This document shows, one piece after another, positions 7,293 to 17,385 of a stretch of 64,000 nucleotides of DNA. The DNA is from Ottowia thiooxydans DSM 14619 (GTDB lineage: Bacteria; Pseudomonadota; Gammaproteobacteria; Burkholderiales; Burkholderiaceae_C). Below the pieces are notes generated by a model. The model saw only the letters and a program-made list of their open reading frames with translations. It searched no databases and was not told the DNA's origin. Where the stretch lies: positions 62,001 through 126,000 of the forward strand of contig NZ_AUGX01000012.1 in assembly GCF_000422885.1 (NCBI RefSeq), read 5' to 3'. Position 1 is the first letter of the stretch, and each line of letters begins with the position of its first letter. A program made the translations under genes and the position numbers.

Positions 7293-10200
7293 TTACTTGC
7301 GCATCAACACTTTCAACGCATTCTGCAAACGCCGCGCCGCAGCTTCATCATGCGGAGCGGCCAGCACCTTACCGGCGTCAGCTGCCCATGTGTCCGCAGG
7401 ACCTGGCTCATTACGACGTGTCAGAAGCTGCAGTTGCAATGCACGGCGAGCATCGAGTTGTTCGGCGGGTGTTGGCACCTCAGCGGCCATCTCCAGACGC
7501 AGCAACGGCTCTGAAGTGCTGCCTTGCGGCGCAGCTTGCAGGGCTTGAACCCAGGTACTGCGCGCACCGCCACTTACGCCACGGCCCAGCTCCTGCGCAC
7601 TCGGCAGTTGCTCAGGCTGGCGTGCAGCCCAGGCGCCCAGCAGTTGCGTGAGGGTCTCACCGTGCGCTTGCGCTGCCAGTTTACGGAGTTGGGCCTGTGC
7701 ATGGTCCATGGCGTCCCGTTGCGCACGGAAAGCAGCATCTCCCAAGCGTGGACCACGCTCGGGACGGTCATTGAAACGACCACCACGATCGCCAAAGCCG
7801 CCAGGACCGCCTGGAGCACCAGGGCCGCGCGAATCGCGGCCAAAGCCACCTTTCGCTGGACCATCGCGCCGATCTCCCGGGCGGCCATCTCGGCGATCAC
7901 CGAACTTGCCACCACGCGCCGGAGCGGCCGGTTCGATTTTCCGAGCGCCAGGACGGTCATCACCACGCATGGCGACCAAAGGCTTGGCCGGTTTTGGCGG
8001 TGCAACCGGAGCGGCCGCCACTGGAGCGGATTCCGCTGCAGCGTCGTCTGCAGGAGCATCGCCCGCCGGTGCGTCACCCGCCTGCCCGTCAGCCGCTGGT
8101 GCGGATTCGGTGGCGACGGCAGCTTGCTCAGGAGCGGCTTTAGGGCCAGCGTCCGGGGTCACCACGGCTTCCCCACGCGTGGCAGCCTCTAACTGCGCCA
8201 GGGCAGCACGGATACGCTGACCATCGCCGCTGGCGTTGGCCGCTTCCAGGGCCTTGGCGGCGTCGAGTACGGCCCGGTCATGGGCGCTCATCGCCGCACT
8301 GACTTGCTCACGCTGCTGAGTTTTGCGGTTGAATGCTTCATCAATCGGTTTGCGGAACGCATCCCAGAGCTTTTGCTCGAAACGCCGATCCAGAGGCACG
8401 GTCTGCGCCTCAGCCTGCCACCGTTGCTGCAGCGCCTTGACAGCGTCAATGCGCAGCATTGGTGCGGCGCCCAGTGCTTCGGCTTCGGCAATCATGGCCT
8501 GGCGGCGCTCGGTGCTGGACTTTTGAGCGGCTTCCAGGGGAGCTGCCGCCGTGTGAATGGCGTCTTTCCACTGGGGTTGCAATTCGGCAAACGCTTTTTC
8601 GGCCAAGTGGCCCGCATTGCGCCAACGTTCGGAGAACTGGTGCAAATGGCGATTAACAGATTTCCAATCAGCGCCTTCTCCAGCGCTGGCGTTTTTAGCG
8701 CCCCAAGCCTTGACCTCTTCAATCAAAGCCAGGCGCTCAGCTCTATGCGCTGCAGCCTCCGCGCGCACGGTAGACAGCCATTGTTCGACGAACTTGTGGG
8801 CTTCGCTGCATGCACGGTCGAAGCGCTTCCACAGGCCGTGGTTGGGCGCGCCACCCTGATCGGTCGCTTTCCACTCCTCACGGAGCTTGCGAATGGTTTC
8901 CTGCAGCTTGCGCCCGCCCATGGCCGGCACGATTTCGTACGCTTCAGCAGCGGCTGCCGCTTGCTTTTCGTCTGCTTTTTCTACGTTTGAAGGGGCCGCT
9001 TCATCAGCAGACGCAGTGTTTTCCGCGTCAGCTTGCGCGGGAGCGGATTCCGCGTCTGCGGTTGCTGCTTCGGACGGAGCGGCTAGCTCTGCGGCGGGCG
9101 CCTCTGCCGCAACTTCAGCCGCAGGCTCATGAGCCTGCTCAGTGGCTGGCTCGGAAGCCGCTTCAGGAACTGGCAATTCAGGGGCCGCAGGACGCGGCCC
9201 TTTCAACTTGCGCTTGACCAACAAGGCTTCCGCCTTGGCCACCAGTTGCTCGCGCACCTTATCTGCGCTCCAACGTTGCCAACCTTCCAGCTCGCCCGCT
9301 GACACCAGCGCGCCATGCACACGGGCTTCCAGGGCATCGTCTATCAAACGGCCATGGGCCTTCAGTGATTGACGCAGGGCCGCGGTGGCGCTGTGCGTAT
9401 TTTTGGTGTTGCCGCTGCTTACGGCCTGCTCCAGCAGCATGACGCCAGCTTCTACAGCCTTGCTGGCTGCTGCGCGCTGCTCTGGTGCCACGGCGGGTTT
9501 TGCCGGGCGTTCGGGTTTGTCGCTTGCGGCAGGGGCGGCGGACTCGCCGCGGTCTGCACGCAATTCGTCGGCCCAGACGGGTACGGCGGGCAGCGGAGCA
9601 CTCTTGTCCTGCGCAGCCATCACAGCTTGCGCAAGCACAGCGCTGAAAGCCTCCCACACAGCATTCAACTGGCTTTGTGCAGATTCCAGTTGCGGCGGAA
9701 AGCGCACATCAACGCTAAGCCACTGGGAATCTTGCGGAAGCGCACGCGCCTCACCAAGCCAACGCGCCACGTCTGCTTCGAGCGTGGGCTGGGCAGCCTG
9801 GGCGTCACGCCATGGCTTGGTGGAGAGCAATTCGATGCGCTGAGCCATCAGCATGGCTGCTTCACGCTGAACCATCACGCGCTGCTGAAGATCTTCCACC
9901 GTCTTGATGCGCTCGACCAATTCGGCGCGCAGCAGCGACAGGGGCTCACGCGAAAGCGGCGCGCCAGCCTTGGCGGCATCGCGCTGCCACGCCAGAGCGT
10001 CAGCAATGTTCAGGCGTGAGGATTTCAGCAAGGCCTCTGCCTTGCTCGCCCATTCTGCAGCCACGGCCTCCTGACCTTTGGCCCGGCGCAGCTCATCGAG
10101 CTTTTCACGCAGTGCCTTGGCGGCGCCCTTGTCTTTGCCAGAAAGCTCCTTGAAAACCTCCTGCATCTGATCGGCAGAGGGCTCAGTCGTCAGCCACTCG

Positions 10201-10346
10201 CGCACGCGCTGAGCGCGCTCACCCGAAGTAGCGGCGGAGAAAACGCCACCAGTGAGCGCATCAAGCGGATGCACCTCCGGCGCTGGCTTGGGGGCAGCCT
10301 GCGGTTCTTCTGGCTGTTCTTTGTGATCGCGAGAAAAGGGAAACAT
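7293..10346 (-). CDS. DUF349 domain-containing protein, 1017 aa
   Basis: A large, charged, alanine-rich, presumably cytoplasmic protein. At least three DUF349-type helical repeats can be seen: around residues 475-530 (LREEWKATDQ, LWKRFDRACSEAH), 565-605 (FSERWRNAGHL) and 640-690 (RRFEQKLWDAFRKPIDEAF). An acidic Ala/Glu/Pro linker lies at about 385-470 and an Arg/Gly/Asp-rich disordered segment at about 812-865, reminiscent of RNA-binding RGG tails. No catalytic motif was recognised. The start has no clear Shine-Dalgarno and lies directly behind a terminator-like hairpin, which may regulate the gene. Confidence 0.85.
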   Translation of the reverse strand: MFPFSRDHKEQPEEPQAAPKPAPEVHPLDALTGGVFSAATSGERAQRVREWLTTEPSADQMQEVFKELSGKDKGAAKALREKLDELRRAKGQEAVAAEWASKAEALLKSSRLNIADALAWQRDAAKAGAPLSREPLSLLRAELVERIKTVEDLQQRVMVQREAAMLMAQRIELLSTKPWRDAQAAQPTLEADVARWLGEARALPQDSQWLSVDVRFPPQLESAQSQLNAVWEAFSAVLAQAVMAAQDKSAPLPAVPVWADELRADRGESAAPAASDKPERPAKPAVAPEQRAAASKAVEAGVMLLEQAVSSGNTKNTHSATAALRQSLKAHGRLIDDALEARVHGALVSAGELEGWQRWSADKVREQLVAKAEALLVKRKLKGPRPAAPELPVPEAASEPATEQAHEPAAEVAAEAPAAELAAPSEAATADAESAPAQADAENTASADEAAPSNVEKADEKQAAAAAEAYEIVPAMGGRKLQETIRKLREEWKATDQGGAPNHGLWKRFDRACSEAHKFVEQWLSTVRAEAAAHRAERLALIEEVKAWGAKNASAGEGADWKSVNRHLHQFSERWRNAGHLAEKAFAELQPQWKDAIHTAAAPLEAAQKSSTERRQAMIAEAEALGAAPMLRIDAVKALQQRWQAEAQTVPLDRRFEQKLWDAFRKPIDEAFNRKTQQREQVSAAMSAHDRAVLDAAKALEAANASGDGQRIRAALAQLEAATRGEAVVTPDAGPKAAPEQAAVATESAPAADGQAGDAPAGDAPADDAAAESAPVAAAPVAPPKPAKPLVAMRGDDRPGARKIEPAAPARGGKFGDRRDGRPGDRRDGPAKGGFGRDSRGPGAPGGPGGFGDRGGRFNDRPERGPRLGDAAFRAQRDAMDHAQAQLRKLAAQAHGETLTQLLGAWAARQPEQLPSAQELGRGVSGGARSTWVQALQAAPQGSTSEPLLRLEMAAEVPTPAEQLDARRALQLQLLTRRNEPGPADTWAADAGKVLAAPHDEAAARRLQNALKVLMRK

Positions 10347-10352
10347 AGGTCT

Positions 10353-10378
10353 AAAAAAAAGAGGAGCCGAAGCGGCTC
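10353..10378 (-). terminator. intrinsic terminator/attenuator just upstream of the DUF349 start
   Basis: On the minus strand a hairpin (GAGCCG, loop CTT, CGGCTC) is followed two bases later by CTTTTTTTT and then by AGACCT and the ATG. It may end transcripts from the DUF748 gene about 325 bp upstream, or act as an attenuator in the leader of the DUF349 gene. Apart from this hairpin, I see no gene in the 356-bp gap 10347-10702. Confidence 0.6.
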
Positions 10379-10702
10379 GAACACGCTATTTTCGCCGGAT
10401 TGCACAAACCCTGGCTAAAACAGTAAAACTGGCGGTGAGAAACCACCCATTCAACATCGCTGCTGGAGTGGAATTCACGGGCAGGAGAGCGCAGTCAACG
10501 CGGCATTTTCTCACCGCTCCATCGCGCATTCCCATACGGAAAGTGGATCAATTATTGAACATTGCCAACAAGGGCATTAGGCAGATGCCTTCTTCGACCA
10601 CTTTAAAGAGTACTTTCATTGGATGTTTTCATCGCATCGAGCTGGCCTTGCCGAGCATGGCGCGTCGGCCGTGACAACTTCCAGACACGCGCGCAAGGCT
10701 GA

Positions 10703-13700
10703 TCACTTCGCGCTCAAGTTCAGCTCGGCATGGGGAGACCACTTGGCCACCTCGCCTGACCCGCCTGCCGCACTCGCGGGCGCTGCAGCACCTTCTGGAG
10801 CGGTCCCACCGGTCCGCGCAGCCCCCAGAAACAAGCGCTCCGTCGGCAGTTTCTTGCTCGCCAAGTAGTCCTTCACAGCCACGCCGCGCTGAACGGCAAG
10901 CTGGCGCATGGCATCTTCGCCCACATCTATATGGGCCAGCAAAAGCGCTTCCATCTCGGCCACAGGAACATCCTTGGTCAAACCCACGGCATTGCGCGGT
11001 TTGTTCGGCAAATCCGCGCGCCGGTACACGCGCCTGAGCAGTGCCGGGTAGTCGGCCTCACCCAAGGCAGACGCTACGCTTGTAGCCGTACCTTGGGCCG
11101 CGCTCGCGGCCGGTAACGGCGCAGAGGCGGCACTCGGCAAGGAACTCGCCTCCACTGGCCGGCTAGCCACACCCGCAACACCCGCAACACCCGCACTGCC
11201 CTCGCTGCGCTTTTCCGCTGCCACCAAGGCTTTCAGCCGCTCCCGTCGCCAGGCGTCAGCTTCTACAGGCAGGTTGGCGGTGCCAACCACCGTAAGCTTC
11301 AAGGCCGGACGATCGTTAAGCGCCTTGGCAATTTTGTCCAGTCGTTCGCGCGTATCCGTGCTCAAAGCGGCGCTGCCGGGGGCAAACGGGACCTGCGCCA
11401 AATCATCGCCGCCTGCGCCGCCACCCAGTGCGCGTGCCAAAAGCGTGAATGGGGCAGTGATGGCTCGCCCAATCAGGTTGATCACGGCCTTGAAAATAAT
11501 AGGTCCGAGGCTGAACTGAGGATCATTCAAGGAGCCGCTGATCGGCAGATCAAGGTCGATCACGCCATTGCTGTCGGCTAGCAGCGCCGTAGCCAGCTTC
11601 ACCGGAAGACTTGCAGGCGCCCCGGCTACCGGTTCACCGAACTGGAGTTGATTCAACACCAAACGGTTGGTAGCGGTAAGGCGACCATCAGGCTGCACGG
11701 CATAGGACACGTCCACGCTGAGCTTGCCCCGCTCAATGCCGTGTCCTGCGTACTTGACGGAATAGGGTGTCAGGGGCGGCAACTCCAGATCGGTCACTTT
11801 ACCTTTGATATCCAATGCCAATGGTTTGGCCAGCGGATTGAGCTTACCGGTCACTTCGAGCGCCGCACTTCCTTCGGCTCGCCCGACGATCTTGAGATCA
11901 GCCATTTGCGGCGCTCCAGCGGGAGCGATTGAAGAGAACGCGCTCAAGCTGCCGTTCAGTTCGGTCAGGTCAGCCGAGTAGTTCGGACGGACAAAGCGGT
12001 CTGAAAACAACACTTTTCCGTTGACCAGCTGAACTGGTCCAAAAAGAATCACCGGGGCATTGGGATCACTGGCCACGGGCGCCGAGGCGGGAGCCGATGC
12101 GGCAACCGCCCCCCCAGCCCCAGCCGAAGATTCCCCCGCCGCCGGCATGCCATTGGCTCCTGAACCGGCGCTCACCGTAGCCAAAGGCGTGCTAGCGGAA
12201 GTGGCAGCGTCGTTCTTTCCTGACTTCAGCAGATCTTGCAGATTGATGCGACCGCTCGGGTCAATGATGAGCCGGGCGTAAAAGTCCGACAGCAGAGTGT
12301 TTTTAACTTCCACTCTAGGCGGCTGCCCTGGCTCCAGCGCCACGTCGAGCCCTGCGAGCTTGAGCAGCTTCCAGCTCAGCAACTCTTCGCCCAGGCCTCT
12401 GCCACCGGCCGAAGCCGTGCCGGCGCCAGGCGCAGACGGCGCGACCAAGGCCTGTGATGCTGAAACCCCACCCACCTGCGGGCGCGTCTCTGCTCGGGTG
12501 CTGGATGACGGCTGTGCGGCTGCGGCCACCGCGCTGGCGCCCACAGAACGAATTGAGGGCTCCGCCTCGCCCTGCTGCGCAACGCCAGTGCCCGCTGTGG
12601 AGATAGGTCGGCTATGGGTTCGCAACTCTTCCAGTTGCGCATCGCCGCTTAGCTTTAGACGAGGTCCCTGCGGCGAATCGCTAAAAGCGACCTGCCCTTT
12701 GAAACTGGCATCAGCTCGCAGAATGTCTATATTGACTGCATCATCGAAATAAGGCTCAAACGCGTGCACAGGCAGGCGCTGCGCCTCCACGTCACCCTTT
12801 GCAGTGAGCGGCGCCAAGCCTACAGTGCCCCGCCACGAAATAAGACCAGGCTCAGCCCGGCCAGCACCCAATGCAGCGGACAGTGCAACCGGCATGGGTT
12901 TGCCAGAGTCAAGGTTGAGCTGCCGCACTTCCAGTTTGAGGCGGCTCAGCTCAGCCCTCACCGTCCGCGCGGTGGCTGCATCACGCCAACCGATCGTGCC
13001 GCCGCTCAGAGCGAACTCGTCGATTGCGAATTTCCACGGCGCATCAGCTTGCGAGCCTCCTTGCGGCTTCGCGTCCGGAGTAGGTGCAGGCGCCGCTTCA
13101 ACAGGCTTGCGCAGCCAGGATTCGTACATCCAGCGCTTGGCAGAATCGCGCTCCACGTCCGCGTTAGGCTCGGAAATAGTGAGCTTGCCGAGGTTGGCGA
13201 CTCTGGCAGACAAATCCACTTGGGCATCAACCACTTCAATCTGGCGCACCGAGGCCAGAGCGCCTCGTCTGGACGTTGCACGCGACTGCCTTCGGCTTTC
13301 CGCATTTGTATTTTTTACGGCTTGCCCGGCCGCACTGGTGTCAGTCAACATCAGATCGCTGAGCGCCACTCGCTCTGCTTTCAGTTTGATCTCCGCCGGC
13401 AACTCAGGTGTCTTGGGCGCCGCCCATTGCAAGGCCACTTTGGCATCGAGGTTGCCGGTTAAGCGGGGATGGATGGCTTGCGCAAGGTAAGGAGCCGCCA
13501 GTGCCAAGGGCACGCGATCGATGCTGGCCGAAACTTCAGCCACCTTGTCAGTCGCTGTGCCCTCGAACGCCAGCGCGGGCGCTCCGCGAACCACTTGCGT
13601 CACAGGCGGCTTGGACTGGCGCCGCCCCGTTGCAGGCGGCGCAGGTACCGGTGACGACAGCAAAGGCGTTAGCCCTTCTGCGCCGACCAGTGCGGCAGAG

Positions 13701-15025
13701 CCCTTGAAGGAAAGCGGCTTGGTAAACGGATAACCTATTGAATCCACTGCCAACTCGAACTGATCGAGCTGGAACTTGGCTGTGGGCCCGTTCCCTTCTA
13801 CTGGCATTTCATCAGTAAAGCCTGCCTTACCGCCGTGCACTGCCAACTTGTCGATCGAAACTTGCCAGCCAGCTGCGGGTTTGTCGTTTGGCGCTGCGGC
13901 ACTCGCGGGAACTTCTGCCTTGGCAATCGCCTTTGATCCAGCTTCCTCGTTAGTGGCCACCAGAAGGTTAATCCGCCCCTGCTTATCTCGGTGCACAGCC
14001 AGGTTTGGCCCATTCAACTCAACGGATGCCAAATGCACTCGTTGCTCCAGGGGACGTACATCCGCCAGCTCGACCTTTAAGGTGTCGAACGAGAGCGCAT
14101 CTGCTCCTTGCCCGTCTACGGTTTTCAATCCACTGACTTCGAAGCTTCCACCCAGGCGCAGCGACGGCTGTGGTGTTTGCTCGAATCCCAAGCTCAGATC
14201 AGCATCAACAACGGCCGCCTTCAGCCGCAGCGACACAGGCAGGCCGGCTGGGATGTAGCCAAGATAAGGAGCCAGATCCAGTTTCGCGAGACGCATGACG
14301 GCGTCGGTCTTGCGAGAATCTGTAAAAGGCAAGGTCTGTGCGGTCGAGTCGAAGCGACTGCCGTTAGCCACAAAGGCGAGATGCGGCAAAACCTTGATCT
14401 CACGCTGGGATGGCAAGTTGCTAATGAAGGGCAAGGCCAGTTGCAGATCGCGGACCTCGTGCTTATGGCCTACAGCTTGATCATCGAAATCGACCGAGCC
14501 CCCCTTTAAGTCGAGGTTGTAAAGCGCAAAGCGCGCCGGTTTGCCGTCATCTTCCTTTTTCGGCTTTGCAGCCAGGCGCGAGAGGATGTCATCGAAATCG
14601 TAGCGGCCATCGCCCTGATGGGTCACATGCAGCACGGGTTCCTCGATCTGGATGGCATCCACCACCGGCGCGAGCCTCCACAGCGACTCCAGCTCCCCGT
14701 CTGCGTACAAACGCTTCACCGTGAGCTGCTGGGTTTTTCCGTCAGCGCTGGCCAACGCCACATCTCGTAGGGTGAGCTCCAGCGTCCAGGGCTTGAAATC
14801 TATGGCGCCAATGCTGACCCGGCGGCCCAGTTGTTCGCTGGCGATCTTTTCTCCTTGCCACTTGGCCAGCGGTGGCACGGCCAACCAGGCCAGGACCCAA
14901 AGAGCCAGCAGGGATCCCAGCGTGTAAGCCCCTCGGCGAACCCAGCGGTTCGCAAGAAATCCTTGGGCCTTGGGCGGGGAAATGTCGTTAGAGCCGTTTT
15001 CTTCCATTAGGGCTGGATTGTCCAT
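10703..15025 (-). CDS. DUF748/AsmA-like envelope protein, 1440 aa
   Basis: A very large protein with one N-terminal transmembrane anchor (about residues 30-52, GAYTLGSLLALWVLAWLAV), followed by a long beta-rich region typical of the DUF748 branch of the AsmA/TamB superfamily, for example LGRRVSIGAIDFKPWTLELT. Relatives span the periplasm and are linked to outer-membrane lipid or protein homeostasis; a bridge-like lipid role here is inferred. Proline/alanine/serine-rich low-complexity segments occur at about 840-890 and 950-990. Near the C-terminus FAPGSAALSTDTRERLDKIA resembles an OmpA-like peptidoglycan-associated segment, as in other DUF748 proteins. Confidence 0.85.
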   Translation of the reverse strand: MDNPALMEENGSNDISPPKAQGFLANRWVRRGAYTLGSLLALWVLAWLAVPPLAKWQGEKIASEQLGRRVSIGAIDFKPWTLELTLRDVALASADGKTQQLTVKRLYADGELESLWRLAPVVDAIQIEEPVLHVTHQGDGRYDFDDILSRLAAKPKKEDDGKPARFALYNLDLKGGSVDFDDQAVGHKHEVRDLQLALPFISNLPSQREIKVLPHLAFVANGSRFDSTAQTLPFTDSRKTDAVMRLAKLDLAPYLGYIPAGLPVSLRLKAAVVDADLSLGFEQTPQPSLRLGGSFEVSGLKTVDGQGADALSFDTLKVELADVRPLEQRVHLASVELNGPNLAVHRDKQGRINLLVATNEEAGSKAIAKAEVPASAAAPNDKPAAGWQVSIDKLAVHGGKAGFTDEMPVEGNGPTAKFQLDQFELAVDSIGYPFTKPLSFKGSAALVGAEGLTPLLSSPVPAPPATGRRQSKPPVTQVVRGAPALAFEGTATDKVAEVSASIDRVPLALAAPYLAQAIHPRLTGNLDAKVALQWAAPKTPELPAEIKLKAERVALSDLMLTDTSAAGQAVKNTNAESRRQSRATSRRGALASVRQIEVVDAQVDLSARVANLGKLTISEPNADVERDSAKRWMYESWLRKPVEAAPAPTPDAKPQGGSQADAPWKFAIDEFALSGGTIGWRDAATARTVRAELSRLKLEVRQLNLDSGKPMPVALSAALGAGRAEPGLISWRGTVGLAPLTAKGDVEAQRLPVHAFEPYFDDAVNIDILRADASFKGQVAFSDSPQGPRLKLSGDAQLEELRTHSRPISTAGTGVAQQGEAEPSIRSVGASAVAAAAQPSSSTRAETRPQVGGVSASQALVAPSAPGAGTASAGGRGLGEELLSWKLLKLAGLDVALEPGQPPRVEVKNTLLSDFYARLIIDPSGRINLQDLLKSGKNDAATSASTPLATVSAGSGANGMPAAGESSAGAGGAVAASAPASAPVASDPNAPVILFGPVQLVNGKVLFSDRFVRPNYSADLTELNGSLSAFSSIAPAGAPQMADLKIVGRAEGSAALEVTGKLNPLAKPLALDIKGKVTDLELPPLTPYSVKYAGHGIERGKLSVDVSYAVQPDGRLTATNRLVLNQLQFGEPVAGAPASLPVKLATALLADSNGVIDLDLPISGSLNDPQFSLGPIIFKAVINLIGRAITAPFTLLARALGGGAGGDDLAQVPFAPGSAALSTDTRERLDKIAKALNDRPALKLTVVGTANLPVEADAWRRERLKALVAAEKRSEGSAGVAGVAGVASRPVEASSLPSAASAPLPAASAAQGTATSVASALGEADYPALLRRVYRRADLPNKPRNAVGLTKDVPVAEMEALLLAHIDVGEDAMRQLAVQRGVAVKDYLASKKLPTERLFLGAARTGGTAPEGAAAPASAAGGSGEVAKWSPHAELNLSAK

Positions 15026-15723
15026 GCATCCAGGAGCGCCTCATGTGAAATAAAGCTATACCAAGTGCAACTTTAGGAAAAATTTAAGGCAGAAGGCCCA
15101 GCGACTCAACCTGAAGTCGAGAGCGCCGGGCCTTTAGGCGGTGTGACAAAAGCGTCAAATACCACCGTTTTCCGCTTCCTGGAAGCTTGATGTTCCTGGA
15201 AGGCGGTAGAAGGCAAGGTATTGCCTTCAGGGGTTGGCTCAAGGTAGCTATTCCGATGTATCGTCTACAGCAGACGGCTCCTTTGTGCCTAGAGTGTCCG
15301 AGAGCATCGAACGACTTCACTTTAAACCTCCAGGCCGTAAACAGTCAAATGAAAGTATCAATCTGCAGGGGGAAGCGATTGAAGGTTTCAATGCCCAAAA
15401 GAGCCTCAGCAAGCGGCTTCCGGACACAATTTGAGACTTTTTTATACCGAATTTAGAGGTTTTACTCAAGTCTTTATTATTGACTGAGTATATGTACCGC
15501 TTCTAGAATCGCGCCATTCGATCAAAACCCAGGAATACCCTGGTCTGCTGCCAATCCTGGCAGGCCCGTTCAAAAGATAGAACGCAAGCAGCGCCGGTCA
15601 TTTTTCCGGCGCGCGCGTACGGGCACCCTCTTAAGCGACTCCGTCAACGAGCACCGCCCCCTTGGCCACTTAGATGAAGCGCCAGGGCTCGGGCGATGCG
15701 TTGACGGCAAGATAAGGAATGCT
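15026..15723. other. 698-bp intergenic region, no convincing gene
   Basis: The segment separates the divergent DUF748 and transglycosylase genes. Short frames at 15187-15456 and 15210-15434 lack good start signals and recognisable domains. About 15420-15500 is locally AT-rich and contains a good promoter. A GC-rich hairpin (CGCCGGTCATTTTTCCGGCG, about 15593-15612) lies in the presumed leader of the downstream gene. Confidence 0.6.
15480..15509 (+). promoter_or_regulatory. sigma-70-type promoter for the transglycosylase gene
   Basis: TTGACT (15480-15485) and TAGAAT (15504-15509) are separated by 18 bases in an AT-rich stretch. A start about seven bases downstream would give a leader of roughly 205 nt containing the CGCCGG hairpin. 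Confidence 0.55.
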
Positions 15724-16566
15724 ATGAACGCATCTGGTTCCAGCCGCATGGCGCGCGGCATACGCACATTCTGCGGTGACGTAGCCGAAGGCTTCTTCGA
15801 AATCATGCACAACGGTTTCGCGTTGGTAGGCTTGGCTGTGGTGTTCGGCATTGTCATGCTGAGCACCCGGCCCGATTTGCGTGCACAGGGCGAGGAACGC
15901 CTCACCACGTGGCTGACCGAGCGCAAAGTGGCAGCCACGGGCATCCGGCCCGAGCCTGGTGCCATCGACCGCGCTACAGCGGCCAATCCGGGCGAGCTGC
16001 CGCGTGAGCAAGCCAATGTGGCCTTCTGGATCGCCAAGAAGTACCGTATAGCTCCTGAACCCCTGGCGGCCCTCGTTGCAGAGGCTTATGACGTGGGTCG
16101 CAGTAGCCAGGTGGACCCCACACTGATCCTGGCCGTGATGGCGGTCGAGTCCAGTTTCAATCCATTTGCACAAAGCTCGGTCGGGGCGCAAGGACTGATG
16201 CAGGTCATGACCGAAATCCATTCTGACAAGTACATGCATTACGGCGGCCAATACGCTGCCTTCGACCCCAAGACCAACTTACGCGTTGGGGTTAAGATTC
16301 TGCAGGACTACATCGCGCGTGCCGGCTCGGTCGAGGGCGGACTGCGCTATTACGTGGGAGCAGCCAATTTGCCAAGCGATGGTGGCTACGCTCAGAAGGT
16401 ACTTCAGGAGCACTCACGCTTGTATCAGGTAGCAAAAGGCCGTCCGTTGCCAAACAACACACCCGGTTTGCGGGCAGTTATCGCACCGCCGCGCACGCAA
16501 ATGCCTGCAACGCCGCCAGTCGACGCCACAAATACCACGGATACCAAGGTCGCCTCGCTCTCCTGA
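15724..16566 (+). CDS. lytic transglycosylase (SLT family), membrane-anchored
   Basis: The enzyme cleaves the MurNAc-GlcNAc bond of peptidoglycan with formation of 1,6-anhydro-MurNAc. The catalytic glutamate is probably Glu142 in MAVESSFNP, followed by the family block SVGAQGLMQVM and a later YYVGAANLPSDGGYAQKVL segment equivalent to the GxxxVxxY region of SLT domains. A single hydrophobic helix (about residues 31-48, GFALVGLAVVFGIVMLST) suggests an inner-membrane anchor with a periplasmic domain. An AAGGA ribosome-binding site precedes the ATG. The last 40 residues are proline- and threonine-rich. Confidence 0.88.
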   Translation: MNASGSSRMARGIRTFCGDVAEGFFEIMHNGFALVGLAVVFGIVMLSTRPDLRAQGEERLTTWLTERKVAATGIRPEPGAIDRATAANPGELPREQANVAFWIAKKYRIAPEPLAALVAEAYDVGRSSQVDPTLILAVMAVESSFNPFAQSSVGAQGLMQVMTEIHSDKYMHYGGQYAAFDPKTNLRVGVKILQDYIARAGSVEGGLRYYVGAANLPSDGGYAQKVLQEHSRLYQVAKGRPLPNNTPGLRAVIAPPRTQMPATPPVDATNTTDTKVASLS

Positions 16567-16614
16567 GAGCCAGTGCGCTGGCGGATTGCCCCGGGCTTGC
16601 TGACCTACCTCGGA

Positions 16615-16644
16615 GGGGCGCCATGAGCAGCGCCCCGCTGTTTT
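16615..16644 (+). terminator. terminator after the transglycosylase gene
   Basis: GGGGCGC and GCGCCCC (16615-16621, 16630-16636) form a stem around an 8-base loop, followed shortly by a TTTT run, about 50 bp after the stop codon. Confidence 0.6.
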
Positions 16645-17385
16645 CGCTTTCCCTTTAAGCGAAGCTTTGCAAGCACCACCAAAGTCTACATCGCGAATTC
16701 CGAGAACGCTGAAATCAATCATGATTGACAGGGTAATCGGCATCCCATAGCGGTTATAGGTTGCGCAGCGTTTTCTTGGTTTCTTGCCGCAGCACATAAA
16801 ACCCAAATTACCGCTGTAATTTCGATTGCTCAGCACCTCATTTCTGAGCATGAAAGTATTAATTCATCTTTGAATAAAAACTCGGTTGGTATATTAAATT
16901 TTCTTCCACTCCAACAGCAAGTTGGCTTGATTGGAATTAAATCAAATCTTAGCGCTACCGCGCCTGCGACAAGCTAAAAGCTGTCCACCGCCGCCATGGT
17001 GTCGTGCACACCAGCCCACCCAAGCGGCCCGCTCTACCCCTCGGTTTCTACTAACACGTGCTCGCGGCTATTCCTGCGAGTAAATTGACTTGCGCGCTCA
17101 AGCTCAAACGTTTAGCGAGAACAAAGTCACGGTTAGTCATAGATTCTGTATCAAAATTTTTGCTTTGAAAGAGCTTGTACCTAAAATCAATTTGGCATGT
17201 GCTAAGTCGTATTAAAAAATTAATAGGGCCTGCATATAAATCACAAATATTAATTAAATCAAAGAAATCTGATTTAAAGCAAAGTGGTCGCCTGCCAGAT
17301 TATTTTCTTAATTCATCTCTCTACAGAATTAATGAGTCTGTCGTAGGTCGTCAATCTCTCAAACCCATGGCAGGAGTGAGCAAGA
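16645..17385. other. AT-rich intergenic region upstream of the DUF11 gene
   Basis: No supported gene was found. From about 16840 to 17340 the composition is much richer in A/T than the surrounding DNA, with many TTAAT/AATTAA runs. This can be read as a long regulated promoter region, possibly bound by a nucleoid silencer, or as DNA acquired together with the surface-protein gene. No single promoter stands out. Confidence 0.6.

Noticed and set aside
7524-9217. Several long plus-strand open frames opposite the DUF349 gene
   Set aside because: They mirror the high-GC codon pattern of the minus-strand gene, have no domain or ribosome-binding site, and overlap it completely.
15187-15456. Short plus-strand frames upstream of the transglycosylase gene
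   Set aside because: No good ribosome-binding site or recognisable domain; one begins only at TTG right after an in-frame stop. A decayed gene cannot be excluded but is not supported.
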